Shown piece by piece: positions 8,299 through 16,292 of a DNA stretch of 64,000 nt. The notes below the pieces were generated by a model. It saw nothing but the letters and a program-made list of their open reading frames with translations, ran no database searches and was not told the origin of the DNA. Source of the DNA: Spongiibacter nanhainus. Lineage in GTDB: Bacteria; Pseudomonadota; Gammaproteobacteria; Pseudomonadales; Spongiibacteraceae. The stretch spans positions 3,470,001 through 3,534,000 of the forward strand of contig NZ_CP066167.1 of assembly GCF_016132545.1 (NCBI RefSeq), written 5' to 3'. The first letter of the stretch is position 1. The number at the start of each line of letters is the position of its first letter. Position numbers and translations under genes: made by a program.

Positions 8299-8400
8299 CT
8301 CATTGATGCCAGCTCCCTGCCAAGGTCATTCTGCGGCAAATGCCTATTGATTGACTATCGTGATATTGAGAGCCTGCAAAGCCATAGAGTCGAATAACCT

Positions 8401-9282
8401 TTGCACATGCCTGCGAATGCCACGAGCCAGACGCTGGATGCCAAGTCGCGCCTACTTAAGGAAATAGCAACCAGCATACGGGATGGCAGCCTGGAGCTAC
8501 CCAGCCTGCCGGACATTGCTATTGAGGTGAGAGTCGCGATCAGCAAGGCCGATCTCGATATCAACAAGCTCGCCCGGCTCATCCAGCAAGATCCCGGGCT
8601 CGCCGCCTACTTGATGAAAGTCAGCCACAGCGCGGTGTACAACCGCGGCAACCCGGTAACTAGCCTGACAATGGCGGTCAGTCGCCTGGGCCTCAACACC
8701 ACCCGGGATCTCACCATGAGTTACGCGCTCCGGGCGCTATTTTTGATCAACGACACCGGGGTAAAGAGGATGCTTCGTCAGTACTGGCAGCGCAGCGTAC
8801 ACACTGCCGCATTGGCCCACACTATGGCCAAGCGGTATGGCTTCAACCCGGACCGGGCCATGCTGGCTGGACTACTTCAGGATATTGGTGCGCTTCCTAT
8901 TTTAGCCAAACTTAAATCTTACCCAGAACTTTTGAATGCACCGGCGGACACTGAACGTCTGCTAAGAGAATACACCGGCAAAATAAACGGCTTGATATTG
9001 CACGCTTGGCAGTTTGATACCGAAATGAAAATAGCGGCGTTGAACCGAGAAAACTGGATGCGAGACAGCGACAACTCTGCCGACTTGACCGACCTAATAT
9101 TGATTGCTCGCTATCACACTTATCTACACAGCGGCAGTCATAAGACATTGCCGAAGCTGTGGGATCTACCGGCTTTCAAACGGCTAGGGTTGGAGGACGT
9201 CGACCCAGCTGAAGGAATCGCTTTTCTCAAGGAAGCTGAGCAGGAAATTGAGGACCTGCGCTGCACGCTGCAGGGGGGATAG
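8401..9282 (+). CDS. HDOD domain signalling protein
   Basis: A 293-residue protein. It begins with LELPSLPDIAIEVR and LARLIQQDPGLAAYLMKVSHSAVYN, the classical beginning of an HDOD domain (residues ~35-240), followed by AVSRLGLNTTRDLTMSYAL and LLQDIGALPILA. HDOD proteins are catalytically dead relatives of HD-GYP phosphodiesterases that act as scaffolds in signalling, motility or stress control. No second output domain is present. The frame opens with TTG at 8401 and an ATG at 8407; neither has a strong RBS. It converges with the cytochrome c gene, with only 14 bp between the stops. Its nearness to a c-di-GMP-dependent cellulose locus is suggestive but unproven. Confidence 0.85.
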   Translation: MHMPANATSQTLDAKSRLLKEIATSIRDGSLELPSLPDIAIEVRVAISKADLDINKLARLIQQDPGLAAYLMKVSHSAVYNRGNPVTSLTMAVSRLGLNTTRDLTMSYALRALFLINDTGVKRMLRQYWQRSVHTAALAHTMAKRYGFNPDRAMLAGLLQDIGALPILAKLKSYPELLNAPADTERLLREYTGKINGLILHAWQFDTEMKIAALNRENWMRDSDNSADLTDLILIARYHTYLHSGSHKTLPKLWDLPAFKRLGLEDVDPAEGIAFLKEAEQEIEDLRCTLQGG

Positions 9283-9296
9283 CTTCCTGCGTTCAA

Positions 9297-9602
9297 TCAC
9301 TGAGACGAATAGTAATCTGCCAGAGCTTCAATATCGGCGTCAGTAAGCCCCATTGCAGAAGCGGCCATCACTGCAGCCATGCCGGTTTTCCGCTCACCGT
9401 CTCGATAAGCCTTTATTGCTGATACCAGATACGCCTTATTTTGCCCCGCCAACTTTGGATAGGCTGGCATGATGGGTGCCGCTCCAGCCTTACCATGGCA
9501 GGATCGGCACAGCGCTTCTTTGGCAGGTGCTTCTGCAATCGCTGTCAGTGGTAATACTGCCACGGCTGTAAGAACGACTCTTTTCATCACTGAAATCATC
9601 AC
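9297..9602 (-). CDS. Small periplasmic class I cytochrome c (c553/c4-like)
   Basis: A 101-residue secreted monoheme cytochrome. It has a signal peptide (MKRVVLTAVAVLPLTAIAEA), the heme motif CRSCH near residue 32, GxxxIMPAYPKLAGQNKAYL typical of cytochrome c4/c553, and KTGMAAVM supplying the distal Met ligand, ending in ADYYSSQ. Such proteins shuttle electrons between quinol-oxidising complexes and terminal oxidases or periplasmic dehydrogenases. A GGTGGTGAG lies just before the ATG at 9602; an internal ATG at 9587 is the alternative start. The gene is preceded by a terminator-like hairpin, which isolates it from the BLUF gene upstream. Confidence 0.88.
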   Translation of the reverse strand: MMISVMKRVVLTAVAVLPLTAIAEAPAKEALCRSCHGKAGAAPIMPAYPKLAGQNKAYLVSAIKAYRDGERKTGMAAVMAASAMGLTDADIEALADYYSSQ

Positions 9603-9626
9603 AACTCACCACCAAAACAATAAACA

Positions 9627-9654
9627 GAAAAAAAGCGGTCATCATAGTGACCGC
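9627..9654 (-). terminator. Rho-independent terminator of the BLUF transcript
   Basis: On the minus strand a 7-bp stem (GCGGTCA/TGACCGC at 9635-9641 and 9648-9654, 6-base loop) is followed by seven T residues (A-tract at 9628-9634). It lies downstream of the BLUF gene. A second perfect 8-bp hairpin without T-tract (CAGGTTGC/GCAACCTG, 9668-9687) sits just ahead of it. Confidence 0.65.
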
Positions 9655-9784
9655 AAGCTAGGGTAGACAGGTTGCAGTCGCAACCTGGAAGGGAACCTGG
9701 GTAGAGTCTCTTCACAGCCCGTCGCTTTTTTATACTGGGAGCCAATAAAATTGGATCACAGCGACAGAGATAGTTCTAACTCTT

Positions 9785-10204
9785 CTACACGGCTGGCAGC
9801 ACTTTCCTCAAGCTCAACATCAACTGATGACAGCTTTCCCCAGACATGTGATAAGGGCTGAATTCGCCAGTTGGAGAATAGCGCATATAGAGTGATCGCG
9901 TTTGCTCGGTCTCGGGAAGATAAGCCATTTCCCACTCTGGGAAATCCCTCACCTCGATCTCTCGATAGTCCAGTAGTAGAGGCTCTTGATGGCGGCAATC
10001 ATTAAGGATCCTCTGATAAATCTTGTTGATATTTGACCGCGAGCCTTCCAGGCATTGTAGGAAGTATCGATGATTAAAATACAATAATCCCGTTATCGAA
10101 TGCTCACGGTTGTTGTGCCTGGCCGTTTCAAGAATGCCAGATATATCGTCGGGCGAAAAATCGTGGGTTGGTACACTGGTGTATATTAGACGCGCTAGGT
10201 ACAT
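9785..10204 (-). CDS. Stand-alone BLUF-domain blue-light photoreceptor
   Basis: A 139-residue protein consisting essentially of one BLUF domain, which binds FAD non-covalently. With the start at ATG 10204 (GGAGGG seven bases ahead), the key residues fall at the canonical positions of PixD/Slr1694: Tyr8 (LIYTS), Asn32, Gln50 (FLQCLEG), Trp91 and Met93 (EWEMAY). The photocycle residues are therefore intact. No EAL, GGDEF or other effector domain is fused, so signalling must go through a partner protein. The remaining ~40 residues form the usual C-terminal cap helices. It is transcribed alone. A five-residue longer start (10219) is less likely. Confidence 0.92.
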   Translation of the reverse strand: MYLARLIYTSVPTHDFSPDDISGILETARHNNREHSITGLLYFNHRYFLQCLEGSRSNINKIYQRILNDCRHQEPLLLDYREIEVRDFPEWEMAYLPETEQTRSLYMRYSPTGEFSPYHMSGESCHQLMLSLRKVLPAV

Positions 10205-10335
10205 AAGTGGTCCCTCCAATACGTCAGGTTTCTACGTAATGGTTTCTACTTCAGAACCAAAAGAAACCCTGCGACTTATACGTATTGCATCGACAGCAGA
10301 ATACCCACCTCGGTCTAGCAGCACTTATCTTGCTT

Positions 10336-10776
10336 TTAGAGCAGCACCGGAACCATCAGGCTGACGATGGCTACACTGCTTAAGGTGCAGCGCAGGCTGA
10401 GGTACCAGCGCGGCAGGGCATACCGGTAGTAACGGAAAACGTCGTATGCCCAAAGTGTCGCCAGGATGACAGAGAGTGTAGCGAGGGATTGATACACCGG
10501 CATCCAAACAGTAAAGGCAGTCGCCAGTGCGGCGACCATCCCCAGCATTGCATCCGAAAAACGGGCCACCGTGAAGGTCCCGCCCCATAAGGTGCCGGCC
10601 ATAAAAGCTGCTATTGCTACACCGTAACTGTGTAGTGCGACTTCGCCGGTCAGCCCCATCCAGCTGCCACCCACGAGTGCGCCGAAGGACGCTACTACAA
10701 AGGGAAGGGACCCTAAGCCGCCAGCGACGATATACCAGAATGGACGCAATGTGGGTGAGGAGTGCTGATCGCACAC
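10336..10776 (-). CDS. DUF3429 domain-containing membrane protein
   Basis: A 146-residue integral membrane protein with about four or five transmembrane helices. The pattern GGLGSLPFVVASFGA, then HSYGVAIAAFMAGTLWGG and the C-terminal LPRWYLSLRCTLSSVAIVSL matches DUF3429, a family of small inner-membrane proteins of unknown function widespread in proteobacteria. The start is GTG 10776 with GAGGAA ahead. A longer frame on the same strand (to 10915) is out of register and not credible. Transcribed alone, 130 bp upstream of the BLUF gene on the same strand. Confidence 0.75.
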   Translation of the reverse strand: MCDQHSSPTLRPFWYIVAGGLGSLPFVVASFGALVGGSWMGLTGEVALHSYGVAIAAFMAGTLWGGTFTVARFSDAMLGMVAALATAFTVWMPVYQSLATLSVILATLWAYDVFRYYRYALPRWYLSLRCTLSSVAIVSLMVPVLL

Positions 10777-11173
10777 AGTAATTCCTCGCTACAAGTGTTA
10801 CGGTGCAGTTACGTATTTTCCCAACAAATGGATTGTGTAAACGTATTAATAAGTAGCTGTGATCAGGAGAGATAAAAAATAGCCTGGCTTTAAGATTCAA
10901 CACCAAAAATAACACATCAACTAAGTCGCAGTAGATTAGTGCACACTGGCCCTCTACTGGGGCGCCTTATCGCTGCATTAGTGTCAGCGAACTTCGAAAC
11001 CGTAACCAATCCCAAAAAAACCAATTAAAAACAACATGTTGCAATCTTCCCGCGCACGACCATGCAATCCAGGAGTTTTGGCAAGCCCTTTGCTTAGTGC
11101 TCAGTGAGGAGGACGACTATCAGGAGAGGAAGTCCTCCATTGCGCCAACCGCTAATTACAATGAGGTGCCAGA
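10777..11173. other. Intergenic region with no recognised gene
   Basis: About 400 bp between the DUF3429 gene and a small plus-strand ORF. It has AT-rich patches (10840-10870, 11010-11040) that could hold promoters for the flanking genes, but no clear -35/-10 pair, RNA gene or repeat is apparent. Confidence 0.4.
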
Positions 11174-11353
11174 ATGCTGGTTGTAGAGATTGTACTCAAT
11201 GGATTCGTTGCCGCCCGGCCCTGTCCGGAATACCGCAATGATCAGGGTCGCTTTGACAGGGATGCAATTCGCGATCACTTTATTTCCAAAGGCTATCGCG
11301 TAGGTGAAGTGCGCGGCATTGCCGAGATTACCCCACCGCCACGAACTAGCTGA
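11174..11353 (+). CDS. Hypothetical 59-residue protein
   Basis: A short frame starts with ATG 11174, preceded by GAGGTG at 11163-11168 (five-base spacing), and stops with TGA at 11351-11353. The translation begins MLVVEIVLNGFVAARPCPEY, is polar and regular further on (RFDRDAIRDHFISKGYRVGE), and does not resemble frame-shadow sequence. It lies convergent to bcsC, 26 bp from its stop. No family is recognised. The good RBS and protein-like composition support a real small gene, but homologue conservation is untested. Confidence 0.5.
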   Translation: MLVVEIVLNGFVAARPCPEYRNDQGRFDRDAIRDHFISKGYRVGEVRGIAEITPPPRTS

Positions 11354-11379
11354 GTGCAACGGGTCGCCGGTAGCCGTCT

Positions 11380-14300
11380 TTAGTCGAACGCGCCATATAA
11401 AATAGGCGACTCAGGCGGCGTTGGAATGGGCGACCAACGATTTTGGAAGGTGTATCGCAGATACAGGGACAGGTGATTGGGCTCGTAGAAATCGGCTCTC
11501 TGAATATCTCCTGCAACCCCGATATACCATTTTGCCGCGATACGCTTTTCGATGGCAGCTTCTACACTAAAGCCGTTGCCGCCACCGTCACTGCTTTGGC
11601 CCGGCAAACCCAACGGCGCATCTTCCTTTTTTTGGGAGCGGGAAACACTGGCTCCTATTAAATAGGACCAATCATCCCGCCAACGGCCAAATACCCTCAC
11701 AGGCAGTGACAGTGATAAATACTGCTGAGGACTGTAGTAACCGCCATGCCTCAGGGTAAACTCCTCCAGGTTTTTGTCATACTGCATATGCAGCACATTA
11801 ACGCCCAGGCGCCACTGCAGGTCGTCGCGATTAATAACCCGCCAGTAGACGCCTCCCAACGCCGCGAAGCGATCGTTGTCTTCCACTCTTTGGCCGGTCA
11901 ACTGGTGATACTGCAAACTCCACCACGCTCCCAACGCACGCCCCCGATCGAGGCTGAAGCCCAGTTTGGCACCAGAGCGCACCACGCCGCCCCACTCTGC
12001 CCCGGGGCGGTTTCTGGCAGTCGCTGGCACCGCCATACCCGCGTAGGACAGTGTGGTGCCCATCTCAGGTCGACGAGATAAAACGGCGCTCCACCCCAAG
12101 CCCAGCAGCGACCCATTAACGCCGACACCGCCTACCCAGGCTTCCTCCTGAAATCCGATAGGCGTAGTACCTAGGTCGAACCACCAATTTTCAGCTTGCC
12201 AGCCGACTCCGAGTGCAACGCCGCGATCTCGCACGGAAAAGGGCAGGCGATCAACACCATTACCCGCGTCGTTAGCTTGCAAGTAATTGACATTGCCGGA
12301 GTGGACATCCACCACATCCAAGCGCGCGATCAGATGTCCAGACAAGGAAGGGATAGGTAACTTCAGCTCCACCGGCACCTGCCAGCGCCGCTCCCGGGAC
12401 TCACGCTCACTGAGATCGAGTGCTATTTTGACATGCCCATCCACTCTGGCTCGCTGTCGGTCCACACTGGCTCGCAAACTGTTACTTAGCCAGTCACTCC
12501 CTAGCTGTCGGTACAGTTTTTCGGTATCGGCATGTTGCTCAGCCAGGTGTGTCCGCATTGCTCGCACAGTAAGTTGCTCGGCGAGCTGCCACTGTGCTGC
12601 CGATTCCGCTTGCAAAACGCCATTTCGCAGTATATAGGCCGGCGCATTGGGCTTGTCGCCCAGCGCTCGTAACGCTTCCAGCTGTAACTCAGGCCGCCCC
12701 ATACGATCGGCCTCCTCTGCCAGGGACACCAGCTCCACCGCTGATAGTGACGGCAATAACTCCAACAATGTTGCCAGGCTTTGGGGATTCGCGTCCGGAT
12801 TGCCCGCGGCCTGGCTGGTTCGCAATACGCCCAGCAAGGCCGGCACCCTATGCGGTCCTGGACGCTGCGCCACTTGATGGTAGAACGAATATGCCAACAC
12901 GGCTTTACCTGCCGCCTCGCTGGCCCGAGCGCGATTGAATTGATGGCGACTGCGCAACTCGGTGAATGCCACTTGCTCTGCCGCCGAGACATTGCGCCGA
13001 TCCAAACCCAGAAACCACAGCTCAAACTGGCGAAAACGGGACAAGTCGATTAATGCATCACCATAGTCGAGATTGGTTTGTAGAGACCAATCGTCAGCTG
13101 GCGTTAGCCTGTCAATCACCGCCCCCGCACGCTCCATCTCTCCAGCTGCCAGCCAGATCTCAGCTATGCGCAACTGGGCCTCTTCTTCATCGGCATAGTG
13201 CTGTTCTAGTTGATCGAGCTGTCGACGCTGGGCTTCGGTCAGCGAACCCTCCCTAGGCACTGATAAATCGTCAAAAGCTAAATCGATCTGCCAACGCGTC
13301 AAACTGCGAGTCATCGCCGCGCTGCGCTCGGCCTCTGGCACTCGACTTAACACGTCGCGGGCCGCTGGCAGCGCCCCGTTGGATGACAAATACAGTGCGT
13401 AGGCAAACTGCATTTCTGTATTGAGAGCATCATCGCCCCCACGCCCGTCCGCCCCAGCCCAGCCTGCCATTAATTGGTCTGCCCACTCGGGCTCACCAGC
13501 CTCCCGTAAGGTCATGGCCAGGTGACGCCGCTGCCAGGGAGAGAGTGTGGCGCCTTGCTGAGTCGCGGCAAGCAGTGCCTTGGCACGGTCGACCACTTGC
13601 TCAGGGTTAGCATCGGCATCCACAGCCAGTGCCTCCAGCTCTGCTAAATGCATTGCCAGCTCGATAGCGTCTCGCTGGGGAGCCAAGATACGGCGTTGAT
13701 TGGCAGTGAGAGATTCTAGCCAAGCCAACGCCGCCACACGTCCTGCGGTTTGTTCACGCAGACGGAAACTACCTCTGAGTGCCGAGGACGATTCGGCATC
13801 TAGCCGCAATGCCTGCCAGTAGTAGTCCAAGGCATCGGCACTGCGTCCCTGTGCCTCGGCCCACCCCGCATAAGCAATCCAAAGACTGGGATTATTGGGC
13901 TGCAATTGGTAGAGCTGATCAAGTCTCGCTTGGGCGGCTGTAAACCGGCCGGCATCAACTAACTTCGACACCTCCTTTAAGCCCCCCCAAAACGCCGCCG
14001 TCGCACTAAGAGTACGCCATTTGCTGCGTAGATCTGGATCGCGATTAACCTGCAGGGCCCTCTCGAGTAGCGGGTAAGCTTCGTCTTGTCGGCCCAGCCT
14101 GATTAATGCCAGCCCTAGATTCCCTAGCACCAGCTCGTCATCGGGACGGCCCTGTAACGCAAAACGCAGCGAGCGCTCAGCCGCCACGTTGTCACCGGCT
14201 TCAAGCTGAGCGATACCGCGCTTTCGGGCTCGATAGTGAGGGTCCCGCAACCGCTCGCGCTCCTCATCCCGGGCAGTCAGGGCCCGCTGCAGCGCCTGCT

Positions 14301-15153
14301 GAACGGCCAGGTCCCGCGGGTAGCGGCGTGCCAACAAAGCATAATCGTCCAGTACGCTGGGGGTGGGGTCACGGGCGGCGAGCTGCTGCAACCAGTCCCC
14401 GGCGGCGCGGCGACCCAATCCAGGGCCCTCTGCCAACTTGCGATACAGCGCCCACGCTTGGGCTTCAGTGGCAGCCCGCCGGGCATAATGATTGGCCAGC
14501 GCCAGTTCAATGTCCGGAAAGCGGGGGTAGCGCCGGTTCAGGGATTCGAGTTGACGACGGGTTTGCTCCCAAGCTTGGCCGGCCCGCCCCCGCAGTAGGG
14601 TGATGTCGAGCTGTAGCCGCAAGGTCGGCATACCTGCCGGGTATAGATCTTCGTACAGTGATAGCGCCTCATCGAGCCGCCCCGCGGTAGCCAAAATCTG
14701 AGCCTGCTGCAGCTGCTGGCGTTTTTCAGTTTGGCTATCCAGGTAGCTCTTCAATTGTGTCAGCCGACGCTCGTCTATTGCAGCGTCCCGAGCTACTTGA
14801 TAAGCAAGCTGGGCATCTTCAACGCTTTCTTCACTAAGGGCATAGTAGGCGCGGTAAAAAAGTACATCCGGGTGACTGGGGGCCAAGGCATTGGCTCGGG
14901 CCAGCAAACCCGCCATAAGATCCAAACGGCCACTAAGCTCCGCTAGCTGAAGACGGCGCACGATGTCTGAGATATCGTCACCATCTGGTGAGAGAGTTGA
15001 TGTTTCAACGGCAGGTTGGGCCGGAGATACCGACACCTCAGCAGGCTTGCTGTTTGACTCATCAAACGTCTGCGAGCTTTGCCACCACCACACGCCCGCC
15101 GCCACAGCAAGCAGTGGCGTGAAGCGAAGTGCCGTCCAACCGTCTAGCCGCAT
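11380..15153 (-). CDS. bcsC: Cellulose synthase outer-membrane subunit BcsC
   Basis: A 1257-residue exporter subunit. The N-terminal hydrophobic segment LAVAAGVWWWQS is followed by about 850 residues of tetratricopeptide repeats (for example DDELVLGNLGLALIRLGRQDEAYPLLERAL), the periplasmic scaffold. The C-terminal ~350 residues match the BcsC beta-barrel domain (VELKLPIPSLSGHLIARLDVVDVHSG; LGVGWQAENWWFDLGTTPIGF; ending SLYLRYTFQNRWSP), which forms the glucan-conducting pore. I prefer ATG 15153 (MRLDGW), which overlaps the bcsZ stop by 10 bases; a TTG at 15165 is the alternative. It is the last gene of bcsRQABZC, and its length fits the E. coli protein (about 1150 aa) with extra repeats. Confidence 0.93.
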   Translation of the reverse strand: MRLDGWTALRFTPLLAVAAGVWWWQSSQTFDESNSKPAEVSVSPAQPAVETSTLSPDGDDISDIVRRLQLAELSGRLDLMAGLLARANALAPSHPDVLFYRAYYALSEESVEDAQLAYQVARDAAIDERRLTQLKSYLDSQTEKRQQLQQAQILATAGRLDEALSLYEDLYPAGMPTLRLQLDITLLRGRAGQAWEQTRRQLESLNRRYPRFPDIELALANHYARRAATEAQAWALYRKLAEGPGLGRRAAGDWLQQLAARDPTPSVLDDYALLARRYPRDLAVQQALQRALTARDEERERLRDPHYRARKRGIAQLEAGDNVAAERSLRFALQGRPDDELVLGNLGLALIRLGRQDEAYPLLERALQVNRDPDLRSKWRTLSATAAFWGGLKEVSKLVDAGRFTAAQARLDQLYQLQPNNPSLWIAYAGWAEAQGRSADALDYYWQALRLDAESSSALRGSFRLREQTAGRVAALAWLESLTANQRRILAPQRDAIELAMHLAELEALAVDADANPEQVVDRAKALLAATQQGATLSPWQRRHLAMTLREAGEPEWADQLMAGWAGADGRGGDDALNTEMQFAYALYLSSNGALPAARDVLSRVPEAERSAAMTRSLTRWQIDLAFDDLSVPREGSLTEAQRRQLDQLEQHYADEEEAQLRIAEIWLAAGEMERAGAVIDRLTPADDWSLQTNLDYGDALIDLSRFRQFELWFLGLDRRNVSAAEQVAFTELRSRHQFNRARASEAAGKAVLAYSFYHQVAQRPGPHRVPALLGVLRTSQAAGNPDANPQSLATLLELLPSLSAVELVSLAEEADRMGRPELQLEALRALGDKPNAPAYILRNGVLQAESAAQWQLAEQLTVRAMRTHLAEQHADTEKLYRQLGSDWLSNSLRASVDRQRARVDGHVKIALDLSERESRERRWQVPVELKLPIPSLSGHLIARLDVVDVHSGNVNYLQANDAGNGVDRLPFSVRDRGVALGVGWQAENWWFDLGTTPIGFQEEAWVGGVGVNGSLLGLGWSAVLSRRPEMGTTLSYAGMAVPATARNRPGAEWGGVVRSGAKLGFSLDRGRALGAWWSLQYHQLTGQRVEDNDRFAALGGVYWRVINRDDLQWRLGVNVLHMQYDKNLEEFTLRHGGYYSPQQYLSLSLPVRVFGRWRDDWSYLIGASVSRSQKKEDAPLGLPGQSSDGGGNGFSVEAAIEKRIAAKWYIGVAGDIQRADFYEPNHLSLYLRYTFQNRWSPIPTPPESPILYGAFD

Positions 15154-16292
15154 GACGGTGCCCAACTAGCCGCCTGCAGCTGGCCAGATTCCTCAAAGAA
15201 AAAACGCTGTTCAAGCCACCCGAGCCCGAACAAGCTCAGCACCCGATTGTAATAACCGTCGTAGCGTTCCGACTCTTGTTTACTTCCCCCTGTGTTAACC
15301 GGCCAGGCATCATCGACACGCTGCCGGTGGTTCGCCACGGCCTCGGAATAGTTGAGTTGTTTCATTAGAGGTAGAACTGCCGCGGAAAATCCATAGGGGC
15401 CGGCACCCTGCCGCCGGCCGCTAACAGTATCGATTCGCTCTGGTACTGGAAGCTCACGCAACGATAACGCCATGGGCTGCATGGCGTTCAGTAGAGGCTG
15501 TCGAAGTGGATGAGAATCTGCCAGCATTCCCACCCAGAGATACACCCGAATGGCATCGTAACTACCTATACGATCTGGCAAGGTCCGCTGCCATGCTCCA
15601 TTGTCAAAGCGAATCCAATCTGGCGCCGCCCCCCGGGGCTGGAGCGAATCGAGTAGCACCCTAGCACTGCTTGCACGCAGCGCCGGCCAATGACCGGAGG
15701 GGAATCGTTCTGCCAAGTAATCTAAGAGTGGCGGGGCAAGATAACTGGGGTTGAGCCGTACCGAGCCAGACTTACCGGCAAAACCTTCAGGACCAGGCAG
15801 CAGCACGGTCCCCAGGTCCTCGACAGAGTGGGCCTCTGCGCTGGCAATTCGTCTGACCAACAAGTAACCCAAGCTACTATAGCGATGAGATTGCCATCGC
15901 CGCCCCGCTTCTAGGAGCGCGTAGCTCATCCATAAATCGGCATCACTAGCGGCATTGTTATCAGCGATATGGCCCTGGCCGCCAGACGACTCGACCCACA
16001 ACCATGCAGGCAATTGGGCGGTAAGGTCACCCCTAGCCAGATGCCGTTCCGTCCAGTTAAGAATCTCATTGAAGGCGCGTCGATCATCGGCCACCAGGGC
16101 AAAGAACAAACTGTAGGCCTGACCTTCCGAGGTGGTGCGCAGCTCCTGCGCCCGCTTCTCAAGGACCTGCCCGTCACGAATATGCTCTGCCTTGAACTGC
16201 TGCCAGCGCGGCCACTCACACAGCTCAGTGGAGGCGCTTACGCTCCCACTGAGGCATACACCCACAATTAGCCACTGCAATGCGCGATGCAT
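15144..16292 (-). CDS. bcsZ: Periplasmic endo-1,4-beta-glucanase BcsZ (GH8)
   Basis: A 382-residue glycoside hydrolase family 8 enzyme. The signal peptide is residues 1-20 (VGVCLSGSVSA). TTSEGQAYSLFFAL carries the general-acid Glu56, matching Glu55 of the E. coli enzyme, and ASDADLWMSYALLEA supplies the second conserved acidic cluster. It trims or edits nascent glucan chains in the periplasm and is required for normal cellulose export. The gene abuts bcsB (ATG directly after the bcsB stop) and overlaps bcsC, so it is translationally coupled within the operon. Length is normal for the family. Confidence 0.93.
   Translation of the reverse strand: MHRALQWLIVGVCLSGSVSASTELCEWPRWQQFKAEHIRDGQVLEKRAQELRTTSEGQAYSLFFALVADDRRAFNEILNWTERHLARGDLTAQLPAWLWVESSGGQGHIADNNAASDADLWMSYALLEAGRRWQSHRYSSLGYLLVRRIASAEAHSVEDLGTVLLPGPEGFAGKSGSVRLNPSYLAPPLLDYLAERFPSGHWPALRASSARVLLDSLQPRGAAPDWIRFDNGAWQRTLPDRIGSYDAIRVYLWVGMLADSHPLRQPLLNAMQPMALSLRELPVPERIDTVSGRRQGAGPYGFSAAVLPLMKQLNYSEAVANHRQRVDDAWPVNTGGSKQESERYDGYYNRVLSLFGLGWLEQRFFFEESGQLQAASWAPSCG

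Noticed and set aside
10325-10915. A 196-codon minus-strand frame over the DUF3429 gene
   Set aside because: Different register from the DUF3429 frame, which has a clear family pattern and membrane helices.
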